Notes: generated by a model from the sequence alone, not told the origin. Shown: positions 48,556-58,683, numbered from the stretch's first letter. The stretch is 64,000 nt of DNA from Bermanella sp. WJH001 (GCF_030070105.1 NZ_JASJOO010000002.1:496001-560000), one strand, 5' to 3'. Translations and numbers: made by a program.

Positions 48556-49566
48556 ATGGCTCAAGACAATCTATTAACCATTTCAGGCTTATCAAAGTTC
48601 TTCCCTGTTAGCTCTAAAGGATTGTTTAGTACCAAGCAATATTTGCGTGCCGTCGACAATGTAAGCCTGACCGTTAAAGCTGGTGAAACTCTTGGTATTG
48701 TGGGTGAATCTGGTTGCGGTAAAAGCACACTTGCTAAAACAATTGCAAGATTATATGAAGCAACAAGTGGCAATATCTTTTTTAAAGGTCAAAATTTAAC
48801 GCAACTCTCTCAAAAGCAACTGCGTTCAATTCGACCTAAGATCCAGTATGTCTTTCAGGACCCCTACGAATCACTAAACCCAAGACACACTATTGGCAGC
48901 ATACTAGAAGAGCCTTTTGTCATTCATACAAATCTGAGTTCACAAGAAAGACAGGCAAAAGTAAAACTTTTATTATCTCGTGTCGGCATGCCCGAGCACG
49001 CAATTAATAAATACCCTCATGAGTTTTCAGGTGGGCAAAGACAAAGGATCGGCATTGCCCGAGCAATAGCACTGGAGCCAGAATTGCTTATATGTGATGA
49101 GCCGGTTTCTGCTCTTGACGTTTCAGTGCAATCGCAAATTATAAATTTATTAATTGATTTACAACGTGAAATGAATCTAGCCATTTTATTTATTGCTCAT
49201 GATTTGGCGGTAGTGAAGCACATTTCAGACCGAATAAGTGTCATGTATTTAGGTTCAATTGTTGAAACTGCCGATAGTGATGTGATTTTTAACAAGCCAA
49301 ATCATCCTTATACCCAGTTTTTACTCGACGCCATACCCACTCCAGACCCGACACTTAAAAGAGTAAAAAAAAGGATTTCAGGAGAACTACCATCTCCTAT
49401 CTCGCCACCTTCAGGCTGTCACTTTAATACCCGCTGTCCAATAGTGAAACCTGACTGCCACAGAACAAGACCACAATTAATTGTTACAGACAGTCAAGAC
49501 CACCAAGTGGCTTGCCACTATCATCAACAATCTTTTGAAAATTGGGAATCACCATGGGACTACTAA
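48556..49566 (+). CDS. Peptide ABC transporter ATP-binding protein (OppF/DppF type)
   Basis: The 336-residue partner ATPase has Walker [17 protein letters not shown] near residue 54, signature [15 protein letters not shown], Walker [14 protein letters not shown] and the H-loop FIAHDLAV, then the C-terminal [15 protein letters not shown] motif. The ATG at 48556 starts one base after the upstream TAA; the frame is open somewhat further upstream but without a good site. Its end overlaps fabI by 13 bp, tying lipid synthesis to the transporter transcript. Confidence 0.92.
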   Translation: MAQDNLLTISGLSKFFPVSSKGLFSTKQYLRAVDNVSLTVKAGETLGIVGESGCGKSTLAKTIARLYEATSGNIFFKGQNLTQLSQKQLRSIRPKIQYVFQDPYESLNPRHTIGSILEEPFVIHTNLSSQERQAKVKLLLSRVGMPEHAINKYPHEFSGGQRQRIGIARAIALEPELLICDEPVSALDVSVQSQIINLLIDLQREMNLAILFIAHDLAVVKHISDRISVMYLGSIVETADSDVIFNKPNHPYTQFLLDAIPTPDPTLKRVKKRISGELPSPISPPSGCHFNTRCPIVKPDCHRTRPQLIVTDSQDHQVACHYHQQSFENWESPWDY

Positions 49567-50351
49567 GCGGCAAAACCGCATTAATTGTGGGTATCGCCAG
49601 TAAGAAATCCATCGCCTACGGCATTGCAAAAAGCTATCATGAACAAGGTGCAAAACTGGCTTTCACCTATCAAAATGAAAAATTAAAAAGCCGTGTTGAA
49701 GGTTTTGCTGAAGAATTTGGGAGCGACCTAGTCTTTGCATGCGATGTAGCAATTGATGAAGAAATAAACCAGCTTAAAGATAACGTATGCCAGCAATGGC
49801 CTTCGTTGGATATTCTTGTTCATTCCGTAGGTTACGCACCCGCCCACGAACTTGAAGGGGATATGGTCGATGTATCAACACGTGAAGGCTTTAGAATTGC
49901 TCACGATATCAGTAGTTATAGCTTAATCGCCCTCACATCAGCCTTTAAAGATCACTTAAGTGAAAGCGCCTCTGTACTTACATTGACGTATCACGGCTCG
50001 ACACAAACTTTACCCAATTACAATGTCATGGGTATGGCCAAAGCAAGCCTAGAAGCCGGTGTACGCTATTTAGCAAGCAACCTAGGGCCTAGCGGTATAC
50101 GCGTAAATGCGATCAGTGCAGGGCCAATCCGCACGCTTGCCGCCTCAGGAATTAAAAGCTTCCGCAAAATGCTTAAAGATAATGCGCAGCGAGCGCCATT
50201 ACGCAGAAACGTAACCATAGAAGAAGTAGGTAATACTGCCATGTTCCTAGCATCAGATTTAGCTAGCGGCATTACAGGGGAGATTCTATATGTTGATGCC
50301 GGTTTTAACACTTGCGCAATCTCTTCAGCACAAATGCTTGAGCAAGACTAA
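49554..50351 (+). CDS. fabI: Enoyl-[acyl-carrier-protein] reductase (NADH) FabI
   Basis: FabI does the last reduction of each fatty-acid elongation round and is the target of triclosan and isoniazid-type inhibitors in related enzymes. The 265-residue SDR protein has [17 protein letters not shown] at the cofactor end and the catalytic set Tyr146, Tyr156 and Lys163 in [19 protein letters not shown], with numbering identical to E. coli FabI. The ATG at 49554 gives the normal MGLLSGK N-terminus; a TTG four codons earlier is the alternative. It overlaps the ABC ATPase gene by 13 bp and ends at a strong bidirectional terminator. Confidence 0.97.
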   Translation: MGLLSGKTALIVGIASKKSIAYGIAKSYHEQGAKLAFTYQNEKLKSRVEGFAEEFGSDLVFACDVAIDEEINQLKDNVCQQWPSLDILVHSVGYAPAHELEGDMVDVSTREGFRIAHDISSYSLIALTSAFKDHLSESASVLTLTYHGSTQTLPNYNVMGMAKASLEAGVRYLASNLGPSGIRVNAISAGPIRTLAASGIKSFRKMLKDNAQRAPLRRNVTIEEVGNTAMFLASDLASGITGEILYVDAGFNTCAISSAQMLEQD

Positions 50352-50359
50352 ACCTAAGC

Positions 50360-50394
50360 AAACAAAAAAAGGGCCTTAGGCCCTTTTTTTGTTT
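50360..50394. terminator. Bidirectional terminator between fabI and ppiD
   Basis: A 16-bp perfect stem with GGGCC/GGCCC at the tip, TTA loop and seven T on each strand, between convergent genes. Confidence 0.95.
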
Positions 50395-50409
50395 GTAACT
50401 TAATGCAAA

Positions 50410-52248
50410 TTAATTTTTATCAATATCCGCACCATCTAGTTGATGCTGATAAAACGCTTTATATTCGTTATAAGATTTAGTGCGACTCACTTTTTGCAGC
50501 TCGTCATCAGTTTGCGCAATGACAACATCACGATTAATGGCATCTAAGCGAACCAATGCTTTATTGCCCGCTTTGGTATCAACCAATTTAAATGACCCGT
50601 TACCGGCATTTAAAGGCAATGCGAATGCAGCTTGAACAATTTGTTGCTGTGCACCTGTAAACTCACGAGTTTTATTTTTAACCGACTGCCAAGTGGCTGT
50701 ATATTCACCAGCAACTGCCTTCGCAATCGCTTCTTCAGCCTGCTGTTCAACTAGCTCACTTGCTTTACGGTTTACTAATTGTGAGTTGATTTGAGTTTTA
50801 ACGTCAGCCAATGGCTTAACCGTAGACTCAATAAATTCATTTAAATGAATAACCACAGCATGACCATCGCTCAACTCAATCACTTCGCTGTTAGAACCAT
50901 CATTTAAAACAACATCAGAAAAAGCAGACATAATAACCTGACGATTCGCTGCTACACCTTTACCACCAACTTCAGAGAAAGGCCCTTCCGTTTTAATGGT
51001 TAAATTAAGTGCTTTTGCAGGTACGTCTATATTATTTGAAGAGAAGGCCTCATCTTTTAAAGTCTCTAGGGCTTCAAGGTATTCAACCTGCACAGCCTCT
51101 TGACGTAAATCATCTTCAATTGAATCCTTAAGAGCTTCAAAAGCGGCCAACTCAGGCTGACGAACATCCAATAGCTTGATTAAGTGCAAACCATCGCGTG
51201 TTTCAACAACTTCAGAAACCTGATCTTTTTGTAGGCCAGATAAAGCCTGAGCAAATGCATCTTCATAGATCTCATCATTAGCAAAGCCTAAATCACCACC
51301 GGCATATTTAGATGTATCATCTTCTGAGTATTCTTTTGCTAAATCTTCAAATGCTTCACCAGAACTGAGCTTACCTTGAATCTCAGTCATGGTTTTTTGT
51401 GCCGCCTCATCACTTGATAGCAATAAAATATGAGCAGCACGATATTCTTTTTTACTTGCGGCTTGCGCTTCCATCTCAGAATAACGCTCAGCTACTTCAT
51501 CTTCACTAATTGAGATATTTTTAGCCAAATCATCACGTTTTAATTCAACGTAATTAATACTGACTTTATCCTGAGTCATGTATTGCGCTTTATTTTGCTC
51601 ATAGAAATCAGCAATTTCCTCGTCAGACACTGATACTTCTTTTTTAGCATCGGCCAACAAAAACTCTACATATGAAAAATCACGTTCTTGAGATTCAAGC
51701 TTAGCTGCCAGCTTAGCCTCGTATGGGGTTGCAAAACTACTACCCTGCCAAGCATTTTGAGCCTGCTGTGTGGATAAAGAAGTTCGTAGTAATTCGCGAT
51801 AAGTACTGCGAGTAAAACCTGCACTGCGCAAAGCTAGATCGTAACTATCACGATTAAACTGACCATTTACTTGGAACTCTGGAGACTGAAGAATAATTCT
51901 ATCAATTGCTGCGTCAGAAAAATAAACACCCGCATTTGCAGCTGCTTGCTTAAATAACGCTTCATTTATTAGGCTTTCCAGTGCTGATTCACGAAGCATT
52001 TCATCTTTGATCATTGAAGGGTCAAAGTTTTCGCCAAACTGAGCTTGAAGACGACGCTTTTGCATCTGAACCATTTGCTGGACCTGATACTCAGTAATTT
52101 CTTCACCATTTACTTCAGCCGGTGCATCTTCACCACCACCTAAAGCAACAATACTTTCAATACCAAATAGCGCAAACGTTAAAATTATTAGACCTACTAT
52201 AATTTTAGCAGCAACACCTTTAGAGCCATCTCGAATAGCCTGCAGCAT
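50410..52248 (-). CDS. ppiD: Periplasmic folding chaperone/peptidyl-prolyl isomerase PpiD
   Basis: PpiD is anchored in the inner membrane and helps newly exported proteins fold near the Sec translocon. The 612-residue protein has an N-terminal helix (residues 16-37, IIVGLIILTFALFGIESIVAL), a SurA-like N domain, and a parvulin domain from about residue 262 to 360 containing EYRAAHILLLSSDEA, LAKEYSEDDTSKYAGGDLGF and VETRDGLHLIKLLDV. Length fits (about 620). It closes the tig-clpP-clpX-lon-hupB-ppiD block; a hairpin terminator separates it from hupB. Confidence 0.95.
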   Translation of the reverse strand: MLQAIRDGSKGVAAKIIVGLIILTFALFGIESIVALGGGEDAPAEVNGEEITEYQVQQMVQMQKRRLQAQFGENFDPSMIKDEMLRESALESLINEALFKQAAANAGVYFSDAAIDRIILQSPEFQVNGQFNRDSYDLALRSAGFTRSTYRELLRTSLSTQQAQNAWQGSSFATPYEAKLAAKLESQERDFSYVEFLLADAKKEVSVSDEEIADFYEQNKAQYMTQDKVSINYVELKRDDLAKNISISEDEVAERYSEMEAQAASKKEYRAAHILLLSSDEAAQKTMTEIQGKLSSGEAFEDLAKEYSEDDTSKYAGGDLGFANDEIYEDAFAQALSGLQKDQVSEVVETRDGLHLIKLLDVRQPELAAFEALKDSIEDDLRQEAVQVEYLEALETLKDEAFSSNNIDVPAKALNLTIKTEGPFSEVGGKGVAANRQVIMSAFSDVVLNDGSNSEVIELSDGHAVVIHLNEFIESTVKPLADVKTQINSQLVNRKASELVEQQAEEAIAKAVAGEYTATWQSVKNKTREFTGAQQQIVQAAFALPLNAGNGSFKLVDTKAGNKALVRLDAINRDVVIAQTDDELQKVSRTKSYNEYKAFYQHQLDGADIDKN

Positions 52249-52283
52249 GGAACAATCAACCTTTCTTAGAATTCTTCTTACTA

Positions 52284-52318
52284 GATAAAAAAAAGCGCAC
52301 CAAGGAGATGCGCCTTTT
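52284..52318 (-). terminator. Terminator between hupB and ppiD
   Basis: On the minus strand GGCGCA and TGCGCTT form a stem around TCTCCTTGG, followed by eight T. It lies in the 110-bp gap past the hupB stop and would limit read-through into ppiD. Confidence 0.8.
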
Positions 52319-52358
52319 ATAATACTTAAATTAACAGCTCACACTGTTATTGAGTATT

Positions 52359-52631
52359 TTAGTTTACTGCATCTTTCAATGCTTTACCTGGCTTGAAGCC
52401 TGGAACTTTGGCAGCTGCAATTTGAATTGGCTGACCAGTTTGAGGGTTACGACCAGTACGGGCAGCACGCTCTTTAACCGCAAAAGTACCAAAACCAACA
52501 AGAACCACTTGATCACCGTCTTTTAATGCAGTTGTGATTGCATCTACAGTGGCATCCAAAGCACGACCTGCAGCCGCTTTTGGAATGTCTGCAGAAGCAG
52601 CAATTGCATCAATTAATTCAGATTTATTCAC
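52359..52631 (-). CDS. hupB: DNA-binding protein HU-beta
   Basis: HU is a small dimeric nucleoid protein that bends DNA. The 90-residue product has the usual [25 protein letters not shown]-terminus (in part residues 2-25), the core [21 protein letters not shown] with the DNA-intercalating arm and the [16 protein letters not shown] end. I chose the GTG at 52631, which gives the standard 90 residues and has GGGGA just upstream; the ATG at 52649 would add six extra residues. Its place between lon and ppiD is conserved in Pseudomonas. Confidence 0.96.
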   Translation of the reverse strand: MNKSELIDAIAASADIPKAAAGRALDATVDAITTALKDGDQVVLVGFGTFAVKERAARTGRNPQTGQPIQIAAAKVPGFKPGKALKDAVN

Positions 52632-52766
52632 ACGTATCCCCTTTACCAAAATTGGTTATTATAGATATAAACCGGTATCGCTAAGCGCTGTAGCATAGAC
52701 CTAGATAGAACGCTGAAAGGTATACCAGCGCCAAGCCGAGTGTCAACCGCTTAGTTAGTTTTTATA

Positions 52767-55157
52767 TTAATGAGTACTCAATCGACCCTGCTGATTTTGC
52801 TGGGTTGCGGCTTCCTTTTCAATAACTGAAGCAACATTTTTTTCAAGATTGCCTGTTAATGCAACATCAAGTACTTCATCTACCCATTTTACAGGAATGA
52901 TTTCTAATTCCTGCTTAATATTATCTGGAATCTCTTTTAAATCTCGTTCGTTCTCTTCTGGAATTAAAACCGTCTTAATTCCACCGCGGTGAGCGGCAAG
53001 TAATTTTTCTTTCAGACCGCCAATTGCTAGCACCTTGCCCCGCAATGTGACTTCACCTGTCATAGCCACGTCTGAGCGCACCTGTGTATTGGTTATAACA
53101 GACATTAGAGCCGTTACCATACCCACACCCGCACTTGGACCATCTTTTGGCGTAGCGCCTTCAGGAACATGTATATGAAGATCGTGAGTTTCAAAGAAAT
53201 CCACTGGTAAGCCAAGACCTTCTGAGCGACTTTTAACCACTGTTAAAGCAGCTTGGATAGACTCTTGCATTACATCACCTAGGGAGCCTGTTTTAACAAC
53301 ACGCCCTTTGCCCATAGAAATTGCAGATTCAATGGTTAATATTTCACCACCCACTGACGTCCATGCTAAACCTGTCACCTGTCCCACTTGATGCTCTTCT
53401 TCTGCCAGACCATAGCGGAATTTTTGCACACCTAAATAATGCTCGATCTGCTCAGGTTTAATATCACCATCAAGTTCAGTATCTTTTGCCATGACATTTT
53501 CTTTAACTACTTTACGGCAAATTTTAGCCATTTGGCGCTCAAGACCACGCACGCCTGCCTCTTTAGTGTAATGGCGAACAACATGACGCAAGCTCTCTTC
53601 TGACATAGATAATTCAGAAGCCTTAACACCATTTGCTTTCATCTGTTTTGGCAACAAATAGCGCTGACAAATACTCACTTTCTCATCTTCGGTATAACCT
53701 GGGATGCGAATGATCTCCATGCGATCCAACAATGGAGCTGGAATATTCATACTATTAGCCGTACAAACAAACATTACCTCTGATAGATCAAAGTCTACTT
53801 CAAGGTAGTGATCACTGAACGTGCTATTTTGTTCAGGATCCAAAACTTCTAATAGCGCACTGGCAGGATCACCACGATGATCCATACCCATTTTGTCAAT
53901 TTCATCCAACAAGAAAAGTGGGTTTTTAACACCTACTTTATTAATTTTTTGAATTAACTTACCTGGCATTGAGCCAATATAAGTACGGCGATGCCCACGG
54001 ATCTCAGCTTCGTCGCGCACCCCACCTAATGCCATGCGAACATATTTACGATTAGTCGCTTTTGCAATCGAACGACCCAGAGAGGTTTTACCTACCCCTG
54101 GTGGACCCACCAAACATAAAATATTACCAGTGGATTTCTTCACACGTTTTTGTACTGCGAGATACTCAAGTATGCGCTCTTTAACTTCATCCAGACCAAA
54201 GTGGTCTTCATTCAGAATTTCATCTGCAAGATCAATGTTATTGCGCGTCTTGCTTTTACTCTTCCAGGGTACACCCAGCATCCAATCTAAATAACCACGT
54301 ACAACAGATGCTTCTGCTGACATGGGTGACATCATTTTTAATTTATTTAATTCGGCTTCTGCTTTTTCTTTCGCCTCTTTAGGCATTCCAGAATCGTCAA
54401 TTTTATTTTGCAGGTCTTCTAATTCATTAGGCACATCATCCATATCACCTAATTCTTTTTGAATAGCCTTCATTTGCTCATTCAAATAATATTCGCGCTG
54501 GCTTTTTTCCATTTGCTTCTTAACGCGACCACGGATTCGTTTTTCGATATCCAACAAATCCACTTCAGACTCAATTAAGGCCATCAGGTGCTCTAAACGA
54601 TCACGCTCAGACACCATTTCTAATATTGCTTGTTTTTCATCAAGTTTAAGGGATAAGTGGGCGGCAATTGTATCCGCTAAACGCCCTGCTTCCTCAATGC
54701 TTTCAATGGAGGCCAGTACTTCACTTGGCACCTTTTTACTCATCTGTACAAATTGATCAAACTGCTGAACTACCGCCTTAACTAAGACAGATTGCTCACG
54801 CTCAGCTAGAGATTCAATTTCTAAGAATGAAGATTCCGCTTGATAAAAATCTTCAGCTTCTTGAAAACCTGTCACTTCAGAACGATGCAAGCCTTCAACC
54901 AAAACTTTCACAGTGCCATCAGGCAGTTTTAAAAGCTGTAATACCGAGGCAACCGTGCCTACATTATAAATATCAGCCTCAGTTGGCTCATCTGTAGTGG
55001 CGTTTTTCTGAGCAACCAAAAGGATCTTTTTACCGCCTTCCATTGCAGACTCTAAAGCCTTGATGGATTTGTCACGACCGACAAATAAAGGGATAACCAT
55101 GTGAGGATAAACAACTACATCTCTAAGAGGCAGTACTGGAAGTGTTTCTGTTGTCAT
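52767..55157 (-). CDS. lon: ATP-dependent protease Lon
   Basis: Lon degrades damaged and short-lived regulatory proteins, including SulA in E. coli. The 796-residue protein has the N-terminal substrate domain (LPVLPLRDVVVYPHMVIPLF, in part residues 6-25), Walker A GPPGVGKT at 351-358, Walker B LFLLDEIDKMG and the Ser-Lys protease domain with PKDGPSAGVGM (catalytic Ser near 676) and GGLKEKLLAA (catalytic Lys). Length is normal (784 in E. coli) and nothing is missing. A sigma-32-like promoter sits 41-69 bp upstream. Confidence 0.97.
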   Translation of the reverse strand: MTTETLPVLPLRDVVVYPHMVIPLFVGRDKSIKALESAMEGGKKILLVAQKNATTDEPTEADIYNVGTVASVLQLLKLPDGTVKVLVEGLHRSEVTGFQEAEDFYQAESSFLEIESLAEREQSVLVKAVVQQFDQFVQMSKKVPSEVLASIESIEEAGRLADTIAAHLSLKLDEKQAILEMVSERDRLEHLMALIESEVDLLDIEKRIRGRVKKQMEKSQREYYLNEQMKAIQKELGDMDDVPNELEDLQNKIDDSGMPKEAKEKAEAELNKLKMMSPMSAEASVVRGYLDWMLGVPWKSKSKTRNNIDLADEILNEDHFGLDEVKERILEYLAVQKRVKKSTGNILCLVGPPGVGKTSLGRSIAKATNRKYVRMALGGVRDEAEIRGHRRTYIGSMPGKLIQKINKVGVKNPLFLLDEIDKMGMDHRGDPASALLEVLDPEQNSTFSDHYLEVDFDLSEVMFVCTANSMNIPAPLLDRMEIIRIPGYTEDEKVSICQRYLLPKQMKANGVKASELSMSEESLRHVVRHYTKEAGVRGLERQMAKICRKVVKENVMAKDTELDGDIKPEQIEHYLGVQKFRYGLAEEEHQVGQVTGLAWTSVGGEILTIESAISMGKGRVVKTGSLGDVMQESIQAALTVVKSRSEGLGLPVDFFETHDLHIHVPEGATPKDGPSAGVGMVTALMSVITNTQVRSDVAMTGEVTLRGKVLAIGGLKEKLLAAHRGGIKTVLIPEENERDLKEIPDNIKQELEIIPVKWVDEVLDVALTGNLEKNVASVIEKEAATQQNQQGRLSTH

Positions 55158-55197
55158 AAATTACCTTGTGCTTAGCAGTGCACTGAACATAGGCTTA

Positions 55198-55226
55198 AGA
55201 TGGGGATAAAACAGATAGAATACAAG
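55198..55226 (-). promoter_or_regulatory. Sigma-32 (heat-shock) promoter for lon
   Basis: On the minus strand CTTGTAT, 14 nt, then CCCCATCT matches the heat-shock consensus CTTGAAA-N(11-16)-CCCCATNT in every conserved -10 base and in the CTTG of the -35. It lies 41 bp upstream of the lon ATG and just past the clpX terminator, so lon has its own heat-inducible promoter. Confidence 0.85.
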
Positions 55227-55235
55227 GCCAAAACA

Positions 55236-55262
55236 TAAAAAAAGGGGCCGATTGGCCCCTTA
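55236..55262 (-). terminator. Terminator between clpX and lon
   Basis: AAGGGGCC and GGCCCCTT flank a four-base loop, with seven T following on the minus strand. It lies 8 bp past the clpX stop. Confidence 0.9.
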
Positions 55263-55269
55263 GTTTGTT

Positions 55270-56556
55270 TTAAGCATCATCCGGTGCGACTTTTGCACCT
55301 TCTGTTGACTCATAAATAAACAATGGTTCGTTATCACCTTTGATAACCGCATCATCAATTACCACTTTGGATACATGATCCTCAGATGGGATTTTATACA
55401 TACTATCAAGTAATATGCCTTCCATAATTGAGCGCAAACCACGTGCACCGGTTTTACGCTCCATCGCTTTATTTGCGACCGCAGATAAAGCTGAATCACG
55501 AAACTCCAGCTCAACATCTTCCATCTCAAATAAAGCCTGATATTGCTTAACCAAGGCGTTTTTAGGCTCAACCAGTATTTGGATCAGTGCAGCCTCATCT
55601 AGCTCATCAAGTGTCGCCACTACAGGCAAACGACCAATAAACTCAGGAATCAAGCCATACTTCACTAAATCCATGGGCTCAACATTCTTAAGTAGCGAGC
55701 CCACTGACTTAGTATCATCCTTAGCTTTTACGATTGCATTAAAGCCAATACCGCTTTTTTCGGTTCGATCACGAATAATCTGATCTAAACCGGCAAACGC
55801 ACCACCACAAATAAACAAGATATTACCTGTATTTACTTGTAAGAATTCTTGCTGTGGATGCTTACGACCACCCTGAGGCGGCACAGAAGCAACAGTACCT
55901 TCAATAAGCTTAAGCAAAGCCTGCTGCACACCTTCACCACTTACATCTCGTGTAATGGATGGGTTGTCAGACTTACGAGATATTTTATCGATCTCATCAA
56001 TGTAAACGATACCACGCTGAGCCTTATCGACATCATAATCACATTTCTGCAGAAGTTTTTGGATGATGTTTTCAACATCTTCACCCACATAACCCGCTTC
56101 AGTCAGCGTTGTGGCATCGGCAATTGTAAATGGTACATTCAGCATACGAGCAAGGGTTTCAGCTAGAAGTGTTTTACCACTACCAGTAGGCCCAATTAGC
56201 AAGATATTACTCTTAGTAAGCTCAGTAATGCCTTTTTTACCCTCACCATGACGCAGGCGCTTGTAATGATTATAAACCGCAACAGACAACACAATCTTGG
56301 CGCGATCTTGACCAATTACATATTCATCAAGGGTTTCTTTAATCTCTTTAGGTGTCGGCAAGCGATCAGAGGGTGCTTCACCCTGACTCTCTTGAACCTC
56401 TTCACGAATAATGTCGTTACAAAGGTCGACACACTCATCACAAATAAAGACGCTCGGACCTGCTATCAGCTTACGAACTTCGTGCTGACTTTTTCCGCAA
56501 AAGGAGCAATATAATAACTTACCCTTGTCGTCTTTATTGTTTGATTCGTCGCTCAT
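55270..56556 (-). CDS. clpX: ClpX ATPase subunit of the ClpXP protease
   Basis: ClpX unfolds substrates and feeds them to ClpP. The 428-residue protein has the N-terminal zinc finger (Cys17, 20, 39, 42 in YCSFC...FICDEC), Walker A GPTGSGKT at 121-128, Walker B IVYIDEID, pore and RKH motifs ([10 protein letters not shown]) and the IGF-type ClpP-docking loop in SGIGFNAIV. Length is typical (about 425). It follows clpP by 84 bp and is followed by a terminator, then lon with a separate promoter. Confidence 0.97.
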   Translation of the reverse strand: MSDESNNKDDKGKLLYCSFCGKSQHEVRKLIAGPSVFICDECVDLCNDIIREEVQESQGEAPSDRLPTPKEIKETLDEYVIGQDRAKIVLSVAVYNHYKRLRHGEGKKGITELTKSNILLIGPTGSGKTLLAETLARMLNVPFTIADATTLTEAGYVGEDVENIIQKLLQKCDYDVDKAQRGIVYIDEIDKISRKSDNPSITRDVSGEGVQQALLKLIEGTVASVPPQGGRKHPQQEFLQVNTGNILFICGGAFAGLDQIIRDRTEKSGIGFNAIVKAKDDTKSVGSLLKNVEPMDLVKYGLIPEFIGRLPVVATLDELDEAALIQILVEPKNALVKQYQALFEMEDVELEFRDSALSAVANKAMERKTGARGLRSIMEGILLDSMYKIPSEDHVSKVVIDDAVIKGDNEPLFIYESTEGAKVAPDDA

Positions 56557-56601
56557 TCGACTTCCTCATAATTTACAGCAATCATCTAAAGATTTTGCTT
56601 C

Positions 56602-56628
56602 TGACGCAGAATAAAAAACACTGCGTCA
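56602..56628. repeat. Inverted repeat in the clpP-clpX gap
   Basis: TGACGCAG and CTGCGTCA are perfect reverse complements around 11 A-rich bases. There is no strong T run, so it could be an RNA hairpin tuning clpX or a regulator site. Confidence 0.45.
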
Positions 56629-56640
56629 TATTTAAACTTA

Positions 56641-57270
56641 CTAGACAGGACGCTTTTCTAGAATTTCATCAATCAAACCGTATTCTAGTGCTTGTTGGGC
56701 ATTCATAAAGTTATCACGCTCAGTATCTGCCGCAACCTCTTCATAACTACGACCGCTATGCTGAGCTAAAATTCGGTTCAAACGCTCTTTTGTATCTTTG
56801 ATATTTTCAGCATGAATCAAAATATCGGTCGCTTGACCTTGCGCACCACCACTTGGCTGGTGAATCATCACGCGACTATTAGGCAAACAATAACGCTTAC
56901 CTTTTTCACCTGCTGTTAATAAAAACGCACCCATGCTGCAAGCTTGGCCAATACAAATCGTATTAACGTTAGGCTTAATGAACTGCATTGTGTCGTAAAT
57001 AGACATACCAGCAGTGACCGATCCACCTGGTGAGTTAATATACAGATGTATATCTTTCTCAGGGTTTTCAGCCTCAAGGAATAATAACTGAGCCACGACC
57101 AAATTGGCCATATGATCTTCAACTTGACCAACAAGGAAAATCACTCGTTCTTTTAATAAGCGTGAATAAATATCATATGAACGCTCGCCACGGGCAGTCT
57201 GTTCAACCACCATTGGCACTAGGCCTGACATTTGGATAGCTGGATCCTGGGCGGCCAGAAGATCTTTCAT
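56641..57270 (-). CDS. clpP: ClpP protease subunit
   Basis: ClpP is the tetradecameric serine peptidase partner of ClpX and ClpA. The 209 residues carry the active-site Ser112 in [13 protein letters not shown] and His137 in [15 protein letters not shown], with the acidic residue in the C-terminal [20 protein letters not shown] helix. A Cys precedes the nucleophile, where many homologs have Ala. Length fits the family. It lies between tig and clpX, with a hairpin after tig suggesting partial termination. Confidence 0.97.
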   Translation of the reverse strand: MKDLLAAQDPAIQMSGLVPMVVEQTARGERSYDIYSRLLKERVIFLVGQVEDHMANLVVAQLLFLEAENPEKDIHLYINSPGGSVTAGMSIYDTMQFIKPNVNTICIGQACSMGAFLLTAGEKGKRYCLPNSRVMIHQPSGGAQGQATDILIHAENIKDTKERLNRILAQHSGRSYEEVAADTERDNFMNAQQALEYGLIDEILEKRPV

Positions 57271-57295
57271 TCGTTATCTCCGTCAACGACATCAG

Positions 57296-57330
57296 AAAAA
57301 ACAGCCGTTATCTTAGATAACAGCTGTTTA
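57296..57330 (-). terminator. Terminator/attenuator between tig and clpP
   Basis: On the minus strand AAACAGCTGTTATC pairs with GATAACGGCTGTTT (one wobble), followed by six T. It could reduce read-through from tig into clpP. Confidence 0.8.
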
Positions 57331-57372
57331 ATGAGTGTAGCTTGTATGCTGCCAGATTGGCAGTAGAAATAA

Positions 57373-58683
57373 TTATTGGGCGCTATTTGCCGCTTTAATT
57401 ACTTCTTCATAGCTACTGTCTTTTTCAGTTACAGTGGCTTTTTCAAGAATGGTCTCAACAACCTGCTCTTCTAATGCCAATGCTTCAAGCTGAGCGCGTT
57501 GCTCTTTATTAGACTTGTAGTACTCTTTTACTTGCTCTGGATCTTGGTAAGTAGAGGCCATATCTTCAATCAGGGCTTCAACTTTAGCATCATCCGCTTT
57601 GATTTCTAGCTGCTCAATCGCTGCATTAATCAAAAGACCAAGTTTTACACGACGTTCCGCTTGTGGCTGGAACAATTCTTTAGGTAGCATACCTGGTTTG
57701 AATTGCTGACCACCACCAAACTGCTGGAATGCTTGCTCTTGTAGACGTTGAATTTCTTGATCAACTAAAGCAGCTGGTACGTCGATGTTGTTTTGTTCTA
57801 GCAAACCTTCTAACGCTTGATTCTTAGTATTACGTTGAATCGCCTGTTTTAGTTCACGTTCCATGTTGCCACGTACGTCTTTACGGAAAGATTCTACATC
57901 TTCAGACTCAACGCCGAACAACTTGAAGAATTCTTGGTTAAGCTCAGGAAGCTCAGACGCTTCAACTTGATGAACTTTGATTTTGAATTCAGCATCTTTA
58001 CCAGCAAGTGCTTCACTCTGGTATTCAGCTGGGAAAGTCACTTTAATAGTGGCTTCATCACCGGCTTTCATGCCCACGATTTGATCTTCAAAACCTGGAA
58101 TCATGCTCTTTGAGCCAAGAGTTAAGTCGTAACCTTCAGCTTTACCACCTTCAAAGGCTTCGCCGTCAACATAACCATCGAAATCAACCTTAACTTTATC
58201 ACCATCTTTAGCGGCTGCTTCAGATACGGCAAATTTAGCTTGCTGCTTACGCAGGATGTCGATCATGTTATCAAGATCAGCATCGGTTACTTCAGTTGCA
58301 AATTTTTCAACAGAAATGTTTTCTAAACCAGAAACACTTACTTCTGGATAGATTTCAAAGGTAGCAGCAAATTGAAAGTCTTTACCTTCTTCGTCAACGA
58401 TTGGCTCAACAGAAGGCATGCCTGCAGGATTCATTTTTTCCTGAGTCACAGCTTTAATAAAGCCTTGTTGCATTTGCTCGCCCAATACTTCTTGACGAAC
58501 ACCTTGACCATAGCGCTGTTTGATAACGCGCATTGGGATTTTTCCTTTACGGAAACCGTCGATACGAGCGGTACGAGAAACTTGATCCAAACGCTTAGCA
58601 ATTTCTTGCTCTACGTCAGATGCTGGAATATCGATTACAAGCTTACGTTCTAAGCCTGCTAATGTTTCTACAGAAACTTGCAT
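57373..58683 (-). CDS. tig: Trigger factor chaperone/prolyl isomerase
   Basis: Trigger factor binds the ribosome exit tunnel and shields nascent chains. The 436-residue protein shows the ribosome-binding signature GFRKGK at residues 43-48, an FKBP-type isomerase domain (about 155-245, GDKVKVDFDGYVDGEAFEGG) and a helical C-terminal chaperone domain. The ATG at 58683 has GAGG at good distance and gives the standard MQVSVETLAG start; an ATG five codons further upstream is less likely. It is the first gene of the tig-clpP-clpX-lon block and is divergent from the SulA-like gene. Confidence 0.97.
   Translation of the reverse strand: MQVSVETLAGLERKLVIDIPASDVEQEIAKRLDQVSRTARIDGFRKGKIPMRVIKQRYGQGVRQEVLGEQMQQGFIKAVTQEKMNPAGMPSVEPIVDEEGKDFQFAATFEIYPEVSVSGLENISVEKFATEVTDADLDNMIDILRKQQAKFAVSEAAAKDGDKVKVDFDGYVDGEAFEGGKAEGYDLTLGSKSMIPGFEDQIVGMKAGDEATIKVTFPAEYQSEALAGKDAEFKIKVHQVEASELPELNQEFFKLFGVESEDVESFRKDVRGNMERELKQAIQRNTKNQALEGLLEQNNIDVPAALVDQEIQRLQEQAFQQFGGGQQFKPGMLPKELFQPQAERRVKLGLLINAAIEQLEIKADDAKVEALIEDMASTYQDPEQVKEYYKSNKEQRAQLEALALEEQVVETILEKATVTEKDSSYEEVIKAANSAQ

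Noticed and set aside
47568..49566. The two ATPase genes as a frameshifted single NppD/YejF gene
   Set aside because: Each has its own complete Walker A, signature, Walker B and C-terminal oligopeptide cysteine domain, plus a clean stop-start junction, so they are two intact genes.
54034..54294. Plus-strand open frame inside lon
   Set aside because: Lies antisense within the conserved Lon AAA domain; no independent support.
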